Origin: Brevibacterium ihuae | Lineage (GTDB): Bacteria > Actinomycetota > Actinomycetes > Actinomycetales > Brevibacteriaceae | NCBI RefSeq assembly: GCF_900184225.1 | Contig: NZ_FXWZ01000003.1 | Coordinates: 372,001-436,000, forward strand | Direction: 5' to 3' | Length of the DNA: 64,000 nt | Part shown: positions 1 to 7,963 of the stretch, in pieces | How positions within the stretch are numbered: the first letter of the stretch is position 1 | How the letters are laid out: every line of letters begins with the position of its first letter | Notes under the pieces: model-generated | Databases searched by the model: none | Seen by the model: only the letters and a program-made list of their open reading frames with translations | Told to the model about the DNA's origin: nothing | Translations under genes and position numbers: made by a program

Positions 1-104
1 GGGGCCGCGCCCGAGTACCCGCGGTGTGCGATGACCCAGGGGCGCGCGTCCCGCCCGGGCACGATGCGGATCCGCTGGGCGCGGAGGTACTCCGCGAAGC
101 TCAA
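1..104 (-). CDS. Glycerophosphodiester phosphodiesterase-like protein, N-terminal fragment
   Basis: Only the first roughly 34 codons are inside the window; the gene runs off the left edge. Read on the minus strand from a TTG at 104 that overlaps the glsA stop (TTGA, the 4-bp coupling seen throughout this window), it gives a short leader and then WVIAHRGYSGAA. The I-A-H-R-G motif is the N-terminal signature of the GDPD TIM-barrel family, where the His is catalytic and substrates are glycerophosphodiesters. A GTG at 62 is an alternative start. With so little sequence the family call rests on this one motif. It would be co-transcribed with glsA. Confidence 0.6.
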   Translation of the reverse strand, partial: MSFAEYLRAQRIRIVPGRDARPWVIAHRGYSGAA

Positions 105-1894
105 CTGTGGCCCCGGAGCACCTGGCCGAGCCGCGCGTAGCCCTCCACCGCGATGGCCCGCCACAGGTGCGAGACCGTGATCGGGTCGGTCTCCATCATC
201 TTCTCGATCGCGTCCTTGGGCAGGAGCTTGATCTCCGTGTCGGTCTCGGCCTTGACGGTGAAGGGCTGCTTGAAGTGGTCGTTGAGGGAGAGCTCCCCGA
301 ACGACATGCCCGCGGTGAGGATCGACACGACCTCCCGGCCGCGGTCGGCCGGGGAGAGGGTGTGGACCGTGCCCGAGGTGATGAAGCGGATCCCGTCGAA
401 CTTCTGCCCGATCCGGCGGATGACGTCGCCGGCGGCGTACTCCTCGTCGACGAGGTGCTCGGCGATCTTCTCCCGGAACTCGGGGTCGATCGAGCCGATG
501 AGGGTGGGGCGGTCGGCCTCCTCGTCGGGGAAGCAGTCCGCGTCGCCGTACTCCTCGAGGATCCGGTTCTCCGCCCAGGTCAGCGCCTCGTTGCGGGAGC
601 CGAAGATCTCGACGTCCATCTCCACCGGGACCATGAGCTCGGCCAGGCGGTCGTCGGGGTCGACGAGGCCGAGAGCGATCCCGGACTCGTCGAGGGCACG
701 GGCCATGCGGGAGAGCTGGCCCACCGAGACCTCGGCGATGTCGTCGGCCCGGCTCAGGTCGATGACGATGCATTCGGTGTCGTCGCCGAACACGGCGACC
801 GCGCGGGAGAGCACCTCCGCACCGGAGAACAGCAGGTCACCCATGACCTCGACGACGTGCGCCTGGTGGCCGTGCTCGGCGAGCACCTTCTCAGCGGCCT
901 CGGGGCGACGGGTGGTCGACGGGGTCTTGTCGATCGTCTCGTTCGAGCGGATGGTCGACAGCCCGGCCTTCGAGGTGCGGACGAAGTGGAGCTCGAGGTC
1001 GCTCGAGATCTGCCGGTGGGCGGCGAGGCCGCGGACGCTCGAGCCGTGCTCGTCGAGCGGCGGGGAGAAGGAGGCGAGGCCGAGCTGGCCGGGGAGCACG
1101 GAGATGATGCCGCCGCCCACCCCGCTCTTGGCGGGCAGGCCCACGCTCGCCACCCAGTCGCCGGAATCGTCGTACATGCCGCAGGTGAGCATGACGGAGA
1201 GCACCCGCTGCACGACACGGGTGTCGAACACCCGCTCCTGGGTCACCGGGTTGACCCCGAGGTTGGCCAGCGTGGCGGCCATGACGGAGAGGTCCTTGGC
1301 GGTCACCGCGATCGCGCACTGCTTGGTGTAGTCGTCGTGGGCCGGGTTCGGATCGCCCTCGAGGATGCCCCAGGAGGAGAGGAACCAGGTGAGGCCGCGG
1401 TTGTGGGCGCTGCCCTGGCTGTCCTGCGAATGGACGTCCTCGTCCATGATGAGCTGGCGGCCGGCGCACGCCGACATCACCGACAGGATCTTGTCGAACA
1501 CGGTCCTGCCGCGCTCGGGGAGGATCTGCCCGGTCGCGGCGATCGCGCCGATGTTGATGAGCGCGTTCTTCGGCCGGCCGCTGCCGGACTCCGAGGACAG
1601 GTCCGCGAAGGACGAGCCGGAGGGCTCGACGTCGATCTTCGAGTCCATGTAGGCGAAGCCCCTGTCCTGCAGCGCGATCGCGTAGCAGAAGACCTTCGAG
1701 ATCGACTGGATCGCGAAGGGCACCTCGGCATCGCCGGCGGTGTAGGTGAAGCCGTCGGACGTCGTCATCGCCAGCCCGCACAGGTTGGGGTCCTGGGAGG
1801 CGAGCACGGTGTTCGACGATTTCGTGGACCCGCCGCGGATGTCGAGGAGGCTCTCGTGGACGGTGTCGAGGTATCTCTGGATGGGTGCGTACAT
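101..1894 (-). CDS. glsA: Glutaminase A with C-terminal STAS and cyclic-nucleotide-binding-like domains
   Basis: Glutaminase hydrolyses L-glutamine to glutamate and ammonia in the cytoplasm. The protein has 597 residues, about twice the roughly 310 of a plain bacterial GlsA. Residues 1 to about 310 are the beta-lactamase-fold glutaminase domain, with the catalytic S-x-x-K motif at S64-I-S-K67. Roughly 340-445 looks like a STAS (anti-sigma-antagonist-like) domain. From about 465 to the end is a cNMP-binding/CRP-like beta barrel (GQKFDGIRFITSGTVHTL, then GMSFGELSL). The start is leaderless: a TAGTGT box ends 6 nt before the ATG. The architecture suggests ligand or partner control of glutaminase activity, but no ligand can be read from the sequence. 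The GDPD-like fragment follows with a 4-bp overlap. Confidence 0.93.
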   Translation of the reverse strand: MYAPIQRYLDTVHESLLDIRGGSTKSSNTVLASQDPNLCGLAMTTSDGFTYTAGDAEVPFAIQSISKVFCYAIALQDRGFAYMDSKIDVEPSGSSFADLSSESGSGRPKNALINIGAIAATGQILPERGRTVFDKILSVMSACAGRQLIMDEDVHSQDSQGSAHNRGLTWFLSSWGILEGDPNPAHDDYTKQCAIAVTAKDLSVMAATLANLGVNPVTQERVFDTRVVQRVLSVMLTCGMYDDSGDWVASVGLPAKSGVGGGIISVLPGQLGLASFSPPLDEHGSSVRGLAAHRQISSDLELHFVRTSKAGLSTIRSNETIDKTPSTTRRPEAAEKVLAEHGHQAHVVEVMGDLLFSGAEVLSRAVAVFGDDTECIVIDLSRADDIAEVSVGQLSRMARALDESGIALGLVDPDDRLAELMVPVEMDVEIFGSRNEALTWAENRILEEYGDADCFPDEEADRPTLIGSIDPEFREKIAEHLVDEEYAAGDVIRRIGQKFDGIRFITSGTVHTLSPADRGREVVSILTAGMSFGELSLNDHFKQPFTVKAETDTEIKLLPKDAIEKMMETDPITVSHLWRAIAVEGYARLGQVLRGHS

Positions 1895-1900
1895 ACGGCC

Positions 1901-1906
1901 ACACTA
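1901..1906 (-). promoter_or_regulatory. -10 box of glsA (leaderless)
   Basis: TAGTGT on the minus strand, followed by 6 nt and the ATG of glsA. This is the TANNNT + 6-7 nt + start arrangement typical of leaderless actinobacterial transcripts. No -35 is obvious. Confidence 0.55.
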
Positions 1907-2032
1907 TCGGTATCGCGCGCGGGCGCGAGTCGGCGTCCGGCCGGGCGCGGAACGGCATGCGAGCGGGGTGCGGCGGGCGTGGCCGTGCGGGCGGGTGAGG
2001 GTGCCGGGCCGCACCTCGGCGGCGGACGACGA

Positions 2033-2068
2033 CGGCCCCGGTCCGGTGTCTCCACCGGGCCGGGGCCG
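2033..2068 (-). terminator. Hairpin terminator downstream of tRNA-Tyr
   Basis: Perfect 16-bp arms (2033-2048 and 2053-2068) with a 4-nt loop, ending 10 nt from the 3' end of tRNA-Tyr on the minus strand. There is no U-tract, as is common in high-GC actinobacteria. Confidence 0.7.
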
Positions 2069-2077
2069 TCCGAGCTG

Positions 2078-2159
2078 TGGCAGGTATAGGATTCGAACCT
2101 ATGAAGGCGAAGCCGTCTGATTTACAGTCAGATCCCTTTGGCCGCTCGGGCAACCTGCC
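2078..2159 (-). tRNA. tRNA-Tyr (anticodon GTA)
   Basis: Minus-strand cloverleaf of 82 nt. The acceptor stem pairs GGCAGGT with ACCTGCC (discriminator A), and the anticodon loop reads CTGTAAA giving GUA. There is a long class II variable arm, and the T-loop is GGTTCGAATCC. CCA is not encoded. The long variable arm with a GUA anticodon is diagnostic of bacterial tRNA-Tyr. Confidence 0.95.
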
Positions 2160-2241
2160 AATGCTGCGCGCCCGCCGATTCCTCGCCGAGCACCTATGGA
2201 AGAATACTAGGCCCTCCCGGAAAACGCCAAACCGCGCCCAC

Positions 2242-2247
2242 TAGACT
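2242..2247 (+). promoter_or_regulatory. Probable -10 box of yajQ
   Basis: TAGACT 37 nt before the yajQ ATG. Unlike the leaderless genes nearby, this transcript would carry a short leader with a GAGG ribosome binding site at 2274-2277. Confidence 0.45.
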
Positions 2248-2284
2248 GGCCGTCGACCGACATCCCCCATCGCGAGGAGCAGCA

Positions 2285-2776
2285 ATGGCCAGTGATTCAT
2301 CGTTCGACATCGTGTCCAAGGTGGACCGGCAGGAGGCCGACAACGCGCTCAACCAGGCGGCCAAGGAGATCGGTTCCCGCTACGACTTCAAGGGCACCGA
2401 CGCCTCGATCGAGTGGTCCGGCGAGAAGGTCCTCATGAAGGCGGTGAGCGAGGACCGCGTCAAGGCCGTCCTCGACGTCTTCCAGTCGAAGCTCGTCAAG
2501 CGCGGCATCTCGCTCAAGTCGCTCGACACCGGCGAGCCGTTCCCCTCCGGCAAGGAGTTCCGGATCGAGGGGAGCCTCAAGGAGGGCATCGACCAGGAGA
2601 ACGCGAAGAAGATCTCCAAGACGATCCGCGACGAGGGGCCCAAGGGCGTCAAGGCCCAGATCCAGGGCGACGAGCTGCGCGTGAGCTCGAAGAAGCGCGA
2701 CGACCTCCAGGCCGTCATCGCCCTCCTCAAGGGCAAGGACCTCGACGTCGACCTGCAGTTCACCAACTATCGCTGA
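2285..2776 (+). CDS. yajQ: YajQ family nucleotide-binding protein
   Basis: 163 residues, the normal length of this family (UPF0234), a two-domain ferredoxin-like fold protein. Members bind nucleotides or RNA, and in Xanthomonas a homologue is a cyclic-di-GMP effector; the role in Actinobacteria is not settled. It starts [12 protein letters not shown], has the conserved RYDFKG stretch at 32-37 and ends [10 protein letters not shown], all family hallmarks. The ATG at 2285 is chosen because GAGG lies 7 nt upstream and homologues begin here; longer in-frame extensions would run into tRNA-Tyr. Cytoplasmic and monocistronic between its own promoter and a strong hairpin. Confidence 0.93.
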   Translation: MASDSSFDIVSKVDRQEADNALNQAAKEIGSRYDFKGTDASIEWSGEKVLMKAVSEDRVKAVLDVFQSKLVKRGISLKSLDTGEPFPSGKEFRIEGSLKEGIDQENAKKISKTIRDEGPKGVKAQIQGDELRVSSKKRDDLQAVIALLKGKDLDVDLQFTNYR

Positions 2777-2789
2777 CGCGCAGCGACGC

Positions 2790-2832
2790 GCGACGGGGCC
2801 GGGACGAGGATTCCTCGTCCCGGCCCCGTCGC
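2790..2832. terminator. Bidirectional hairpin terminator between yajQ and fprA
   Basis: Perfect 21-bp arms at 2790-2810 and 2812-2832 with a single-base loop, placed between two convergent genes. Confidence 0.8.
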
Positions 2833-2894
2833 GTTCAGGCGGCCGGCAGGCGGTGCGGTCCGCTGCCGCGGCTCAGCCGGTCACGCCGGATTGC

Positions 2895-4301
2895 TCAGCC
2901 GACGGTCCCGTCCGCGGGCACGACCGCCCGGCGGGCCTCGGCGAGCATCGCCTCGCGGGTCGCGATCTTCACGCGCTCGCGCCCGTGCGGCTCGCCGAGC
3001 GCCTTCTCCGCCGCCTCGAGGAGGTGGTAGCCCTCCCAGTCGACGAAATCGACGCCCTTGGAGCGCAGCAGCTCGACGATCGCGTCCTCGCCCGGCTCCG
3101 CCGGATCGGGGAGATCGCCGGCGAGGTGATCCTCGATGAGATGGGTGATGGTCTCGAGCGCGTCACCCTTGGTGTGGCCGATGAGGCCAACCGGACCGCG
3201 CTTGATCCAGCCGGTCGCGTAGACGCCGGGCAGGAAGGGCGCCTCGGCGGCATCGGCCTGGCGCAGCGAGTCGGCGACCCGGCCCTCGTGGTTGGGAATG
3301 ACGCCGCGCTGGTCGTCGAACGGGAGCTGGGGCAGCGCCGTCCCGAAGTACCCGACGGCGCGGTACACCGCGTCCATCGGCCAGTCGGTGAACTCCCCCG
3401 TGCCGGTGACGCCGCCCGAGCCGTCGAGCTCCTGGCGCTCGGTCCGCAGGCCGGTGACCTCGGTCTCCCCGAGCACCGCGACGGGGGCGTGGAGGAAGTG
3501 GAGGTGGAGGCGGCGGGGCGCGCCGGTGGGCTCGCGCAGGGTGAAGTCGGTGAGCGTCTTCGTCACCTGCTTGACCTGGTTGTTCGAGTGGATCGTCGCC
3601 ATCGAGGCTTCGTCGAACTCGAAATCCTCGGGGTAGACGATGATGTCGACGTCCTTGACGTGACCGAGCTCGCGGAGCTCGAGCGGCGTGAACTTCGCCT
3701 GCGCCGGCCCGCGCCGGCCGAACACGTGGACGTCGGTGACCTGCGATCGCCGGAGCCCCTCGTACACGTGGTCGGGGATCTCGGTGCTGCGCATGTCGTC
3801 GGCCTGCTTGGCGAGTACCCGGGCGACGTCGAGCGCGACGTTGCCGTTGCCGATGACCGCGACGCGCTCGGCGTCCAGCGGCCAGGTCTGCGGCACATCC
3901 GGGTGCGCATCGTACCAGTTGACGAAGTCGGCGGCGCCGTAGGAGCGCTCGAGGTCGATGCCCGGGATGTCGAGCTTGGCGTCGATGAAGCAGCCGGTCG
4001 AGAAGATCACCGCGTCGTAGTGCTCCTGGAGCTCCTCGCGGGTGATGTCGGTGCCGTAGTCGACGTTCGCGAAGAGTCGGATGTCACCTCGGTCGAGCAC
4101 CTTGATAAGGGCGTTGATGATGCCCTTGATGCGGGGGTGATCCGGCGCGACGCCGTATCGGACGAGTCCGAAGGGGGCCGGGAGCCTCTCGAAGAGATCG
4201 ATGCTGACGTCGAATTCCCGTTCGGCCTTCGTGAGGAGGTCTGCGGCGTAGATCCCTGCCGGCCCAGCGCCGACGATGGCCACCCGGAGAGGACGAGTCA
4301 T
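2895..4301 (-). CDS. fprA: Ferredoxin--NADP+ reductase, adrenodoxin-reductase type
   Basis: FAD flavoprotein that moves electrons between NADPH and ferredoxins, cytoplasmic, about 468 residues (M. tuberculosis FprA has about 456). The FAD-binding GAGPAG is at 11-16, the adrenodoxin-reductase-type stretch PFGLVRYGVAPDH at 43-55, the NADP-binding GNGNVA at 151-156, and near the C terminus ATGWIKRGPVGLIGH, which closes over FAD. The ATG at 4301 is preferred over the GTG at 4307 because AAAGG lies 7 nt before the ATG but only 1 nt before the GTG. It stands alone, convergent with yajQ. Its ferredoxin partner is not in the window; P450s or Fe-S enzymes are plausible acceptors. Confidence 0.92.
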   Translation of the reverse strand: MTRPLRVAIVGAGPAGIYAADLLTKAEREFDVSIDLFERLPAPFGLVRYGVAPDHPRIKGIINALIKVLDRGDIRLFANVDYGTDITREELQEHYDAVIFSTGCFIDAKLDIPGIDLERSYGAADFVNWYDAHPDVPQTWPLDAERVAVIGNGNVALDVARVLAKQADDMRSTEIPDHVYEGLRRSQVTDVHVFGRRGPAQAKFTPLELRELGHVKDVDIIVYPEDFEFDEASMATIHSNNQVKQVTKTLTDFTLREPTGAPRRLHLHFLHAPVAVLGETEVTGLRTERQELDGSGGVTGTGEFTDWPMDAVYRAVGYFGTALPQLPFDDQRGVIPNHEGRVADSLRQADAAEAPFLPGVYATGWIKRGPVGLIGHTKGDALETITHLIEDHLAGDLPDPAEPGEDAIVELLRSKGVDFVDWEGYHLLEAAEKALGEPHGRERVKIATREAMLAEARRAVVPADGTVG

Positions 4302-4411
4302 TCTCACACCTTTCGTTTCGGTCAGCCTCTCAGTCTAGTGAGGCCGCTGGGGACGAGCGAACCGGGATGTCCGGATTCGACGAAGTCACAGCGGACTGTG
4401 CGGATTGTCAC

Positions 4412-4417
4412 TAGACT
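4412..4417 (+). promoter_or_regulatory. -10 box of rarD (leaderless)
   Basis: TAGACT, then 6 nt and the GTG start. No ribosome binding site precedes the start, supporting a leaderless mRNA. Confidence 0.6.
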
Positions 4418-4423
4418 GCCGAT

Positions 4424-5347
4424 GTGACTGACCCAGACATCCCGGACGACGAGTCGGCCCGGCGCAGGACCGGCCTCCTCCTCGGCCTCTCGGGGTACCT
4501 GTTCTGGGGCGGGATGCCGCTGATCTTCGCGGCCGCCGCACCCGCGACGAGCCTGGAGATCCTCGCCCACCGGATCCTGTGGTCGATGGTGTTCTGCCTG
4601 CTCCTCCTCGTCGTCGCCCGCGGCTATCGCCGGGTCATCGCGGCGTTCCGGAACCCGCGGGTGTTCTGGACCCTCGCGGCGGCGAGCATCGTCGTCGCGA
4701 TCAACTGGTTCGGGTTCCTCCTCGGCGTCGAATGGGGCCGGGTGCTCGAGATCTCGCTCGGCTACTTCTTCAACCCGCTCGTCACGGTCTTCCTCGGGGT
4801 GGTGTTCCTCGGCGAGAAGCTCCGCCCCCTGCAATGGATCGCGATGGCGGTCGGCACGCTCGCCGTCGTCGTCATCGCCGTGGGCTACGGCCAGATCCCC
4901 TGGCTCGCGCTCCTCGTCTCGTTCTCGTTCGGCCTCTACGGCCTCATCAAGAACAAGGTCGGCGGACGGGTGGGCGCTCTCGAGGGGCTCACCGTCGAAT
5001 CCACCGTCCTCACCCCGTTCGCCCTCGTCGTCATCGGCTGGTTCGTGCTGTCGGGGAACTCGCACTTCGGCACCGAGGGGCTCGGGCACACGCTCATCAT
5101 GCTCTCCCTCGGCCCGGTGACCGCCATCCCGCTCATCCTGTTCGGCGCCGCCACCCGCCGGGTGCCGCTGTCCTGGGTGGGGATGATGCAGTACATCACC
5201 CCGACGATGCAGTTCATCCTCGGGGTCACCGTGCTCGGCGAGGAGATGTCGACGACCCGCTGGATCGGGTTCTTCATCATCTGGTCGGCCGTGGTCATCC
5301 TCACCGTGGACATGCTCCGCGCCCCGCGGCGCCGGCCGAGGCGGTGA
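4424..5347 (+). CDS. rarD: EamA/DMT-family transporter RarD
   Basis: Ten-helix inner-membrane permease of the drug/metabolite transporter superfamily, 307 residues, the usual RarD length. The N-terminal GLLLGLSGYLFWGGMPLIF and the LAHRILWS-like segment (residues 46-53) followed by long hydrophobic runs are RarD-typical. RarD was named for chloramphenicol sensitivity; its real substrate is unknown, and export of amino acids or drugs is only inferred. The GTG start is supported by the TAGACT box 6 nt upstream. The last codons and stop lie inside the first unit of a 53-bp tandem repeat, so the C-terminal residues (RRPRR) may be repeat-derived. Confidence 0.88.
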   Translation: MTDPDIPDDESARRRTGLLLGLSGYLFWGGMPLIFAAAAPATSLEILAHRILWSMVFCLLLLVVARGYRRVIAAFRNPRVFWTLAAASIVVAINWFGFLLGVEWGRVLEISLGYFFNPLVTVFLGVVFLGEKLRPLQWIAMAVGTLAVVVIAVGYGQIPWLALLVSFSFGLYGLIKNKVGGRVGALEGLTVESTVLTPFALVVIGWFVLSGNSHFGTEGLGHTLIMLSLGPVTAIPLILFGAATRRVPLSWVGMMQYITPTMQFILGVTVLGEEMSTTRWIGFFIIWSAVVILTVDMLRAPRRRPRR

Positions 5348-5525
5348 GGCGGAGGCACAGCCCGCCGCGGTGAGGCGGACGGCCCGTGCCGTGGCGGTGA
5401 AGCAGAGGCACAGCCCGCCGCGGTGAGGCGGACAGCCCGTGCCGTGGCAGCGAGGCGAAGGCGCAACCCGCTGCGGTTGAGCGGGACCTGCCGCGCGGCG
5501 GCGAAGCGAAGACAGGCCGCCCCGG
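5341..5525. repeat. Degenerate 53-bp tandem repeat overlapping the rarD stop
   Basis: Unit 1 (5341-5393) and unit 2 (5394-5446) match at all but three positions. Unit 3 (5447-about 5497) is diverged and a partial fourth follows. The units begin GCGGTGAGGCGGAGGCACAG. The array fills most of the gap between rarD and the polyprenyl synthase and starts within the rarD stop region. No convincing ORF or RNA structure was seen. Confidence 0.75.
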
Positions 5526-5556
5526 AGAGGTCCGGTGCCGGTGCGGGTCCCCGGAT

Positions 5557-6639
5557 TCAGGCGACGCGGGAGACCGCGGTACGGGCGAACTCGATGAGTC
5601 CGTCCTTGACCTCGCCGTCGGGCACCGCGGCGAGCGCCTTCACGGCGTCCTCGGCCCAGGCCTCTGCGACCTGCCGGGCGCGTGCGGTGGCCGGATGCGC
5701 GACGAGCGCGGCGCGCGCCCGCTCGAGGGCGTCGTCGGAGCTCAGGTCCGCGTCGAGGAGTTCGACCACGGCTGCCGCTGCGGGATCGCCTGCGGCCGCG
5801 TCGGCGCGCACGTGGAGCACGGGCAGGGTCGGCACCCCCTCGCGCAGATCCGTGCCGGGCCGCTTCCCCGATTTCGCGCCGTCGGACACGAGATCGATGA
5901 GGTCGTCGGCGAGCTGGAAGGCCACCCCGACCTTCTCCCCGTACTCCCGCAGCGGCGCGATGAGCGACTCCGGCGCCCCGGAGAAGCGCAGTCCGAACTC
6001 GCTCGCTGTCGCGATGAGCGACCCGGTCTTGTCCCCGAGCACCGCGAGGTAGTGCTCGATCGGGTCCGCGCCGTCGACGGGGCCGGTGAACTCATGGAGC
6101 TGACCGAGGACGAGGCGCTCGAAGGTCTCCGACTGCAGGCGGACCGCCTCGGGTCCCATCATCGAGGTCAGCAGCGAGGCGCGGGCGAAGAGCAGGTCCC
6201 CGGTGAGGATCGCAACACTGTTGCCCCAGACCGCGTGGGCGGACGGGGCGCCGCGCCGCATGGGCGCCTCGTCCATGACGTCGTCGTGGTAGAGGGTCGC
6301 GAGGTGGATGAGCTCGACGGCGGCGGCCGCACGGTCGACGTCGATCTGATCCGAGGTGCCGAACTCCGCCGCGAGCAGCACGAGGACGGGGCGGATGCGC
6401 TTCCCGCCGGCGCGGAGCAGGTGGTGGCAGGTCTCGTCGGGCAGCGCGCTCGCCTGCGCGACGACCTCGTCGAGGAGCACCTCGATCCGTCCGAGCCGCT
6501 CGACCAGCCGCCCGGCGAGCGCGGAATCGGACTGCACGAACGCCCCCGGGGAGAGCGGACGCGCCGCGGGCGCATCCGGGTCCACCGGCGTGGGAGAGGT
6601 TTCGGCGGCGTTCGTCATGTCCTCGTCATTCGTCGTCAT
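5557..6639 (-). CDS. Polyprenyl diphosphate synthase (menaquinone side chain)
   Basis: Long-chain trans-prenyltransferase that condenses isopentenyl diphosphate onto an allylic primer; 360 residues. GGKRIRP at 78-84, the first Asp-rich motif DDVMD at 119-123 and the second DDLID at 245-249 are intact. An N-terminal extension of about 30 Pro/Ala-rich residues is unlike core family members, and a second ATG at 6618 is possible as the real start. It is last in a minus-strand operon menG - menJ - this gene, 16 nt behind menJ, so it most likely makes the isoprenoid tail of menaquinone (compare GrcC1 in M. tuberculosis). Chain length cannot be read with confidence. Confidence 0.9.
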   Translation of the reverse strand: MTTNDEDMTNAAETSPTPVDPDAPAARPLSPGAFVQSDSALAGRLVERLGRIEVLLDEVVAQASALPDETCHHLLRAGGKRIRPVLVLLAAEFGTSDQIDVDRAAAAVELIHLATLYHDDVMDEAPMRRGAPSAHAVWGNSVAILTGDLLFARASLLTSMMGPEAVRLQSETFERLVLGQLHEFTGPVDGADPIEHYLAVLGDKTGSLIATASEFGLRFSGAPESLIAPLREYGEKVGVAFQLADDLIDLVSDGAKSGKRPGTDLREGVPTLPVLHVRADAAAGDPAAAAVVELLDADLSSDDALERARAALVAHPATARARQVAEAWAEDAVKALAAVPDGEVKDGLIEFARTAVSRVA

Positions 6640-6655
6640 GGGCGGGTCGTCGGGC

Positions 6656-7963
6656 TCAGTCGTTGCTGGTCGCAGGGACCAGCGCGGTCAGCGCGGTGAT
6701 GATGCGATCGTACAGATCGCGGTCGCGCACGGTCCTGTCCTGGTAGAGGTTGGCCAGCAGCTTGACCACGAACCGCATGAGCGTGTCGACACCCATACCG
6801 TACTTGATCCCCAGGTTCATGACCTCTGGCCTGCCGATGAGCTCGGCGAACACCCGCCCGAGGGTGAAGTAGCCGCCGAGGTGCGCGCGGACCGCGGCCG
6901 GGTACTCGGCGAGCTTCTCGCGGCGCACCCGTTCGGGGTAGCGCGCATAGGTGGCGATCGCCTCGGCGGCGAGCCGCGAGCTCAGCATCGCGTAGTCGAT
7001 GCCCTCGCCGTTGAACGGGTTGACCATGCCGGCCGCGTCCCCGACGAGCAGGACGCCGCTGCGGAAGTGCGGAGTGCGGTTGAAGGCCATCGGCAGCGCG
7101 GCGCTGCGCACGGGCTCGAGCCGGGTCTCCTCGCCGATCGCCCATTCCTCGCCCATCGCCGCGATCCAGTCCCGGAGGACCGCTCGGTAGTCGACGCGGC
7201 CGAACTGCGGCGAGGAGTCGAGGATGCCGAGGCCGACGTTGACAGTGCCGTCGCCCATCGGGAACAGCCACCCGTAGCCGGGCATCGGCTCGCCGCGGGT
7301 GCCGTCGGCGTTCCGCCCGCGGAGCTCGAGCCAGCTCTCGAGGAGATCCTCGTCGTGGCGCGGGGACGCGTGGTAGGTGCGCACCGCGACGCCCATCGGT
7401 CGGTCGTCGCGCTTCTCGATGCCGAGGGCGATCGCCATCCGCGCGGACACGCCGTCGGCGGCGATGACGGTCGGAGCGCGGAAGAATGCCTCCGGGCCGA
7501 CCTTGCGCCCGCGGTGGTCGGTGCCGGTCGCGCGGACGCCGCGCACCCAGCCGTCGGCGCCGAACTCAGGCTCCGAGGCATACACCTGCTCGAACAGGCG
7601 CGCACCGCACGACTGGGCGTGGCGCGCGAGTTCCTCGTCGAGGCGGGTGCGCGCCCGGGTGAGCCCGTAGGAGGGGACGCCGTGGACCGTCGGCCAGTCG
7701 ATCTCGAGCCGGTGGCCGCCCCCGATGAGGCGCAGGCCCCGGTTCCGATGCCATCCGGCCGATTCCGGGGTCGCGAAGCCGAGCGCGTCGAGCTCCTGGA
7801 CCGCGCGCGGGGTGAGCGCGTCACCGCACACCTTGTCCCGGGGGAAGGACGCCTTCTCGAGGACGACGACCTCGAGCCCGGCCCGCGCGAGGTGCGCCGC
7901 CGCCGCGGAACCGGCGGGCCCGGCACCGACGACGACGACGTCGGCATCGATCGTGGTCGTCAT
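6656..7963 (-). CDS. menJ: Geranylgeranyl-reductase-family FAD oxidoreductase, MenJ-like
   Basis: 435 residues. N-terminal FAD Rossmann motif [10 protein letters not shown] with glycines at 13, 15 and 18, the family signature [18 protein letters not shown] around 42-59, and the second FAD motif [20 protein letters not shown]. The family saturates isoprenoid double bonds. The position between menG and the polyprenyl synthase matches M. tuberculosis Rv0561c (MenJ), which reduces the beta-isoprene unit of menaquinone-9, so the same role is inferred. The start ATG overlaps the menG stop by 4 bp (ATGA), implying translational coupling. Confidence 0.85.
   Translation of the reverse strand: MTTTIDADVVVVGAGPAGSAAAAHLARAGLEVVVLEKASFPRDKVCGDALTPRAVQELDALGFATPESAGWHRNRGLRLIGGGHRLEIDWPTVHGVPSYGLTRARTRLDEELARHAQSCGARLFEQVYASEPEFGADGWVRGVRATGTDHRGRKVGPEAFFRAPTVIAADGVSARMAIALGIEKRDDRPMGVAVRTYHASPRHDEDLLESWLELRGRNADGTRGEPMPGYGWLFPMGDGTVNVGLGILDSSPQFGRVDYRAVLRDWIAAMGEEWAIGEETRLEPVRSAALPMAFNRTPHFRSGVLLVGDAAGMVNPFNGEGIDYAMLSSRLAAEAIATYARYPERVRREKLAEYPAAVRAHLGGYFTLGRVFAELIGRPEVMNLGIKYGMGVDTLMRFVVKLLANLYQDRTVRDRDLYDRIITALTALVPATSND

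Noticed and set aside
107..2089. 660-codon open frame on the plus strand opposite glsA
   Set aside because: Antisense shadow caused by high-GC codon use; Arg/Gly/Val/Asp-rich with no domain, and it would run through tRNA-Tyr.
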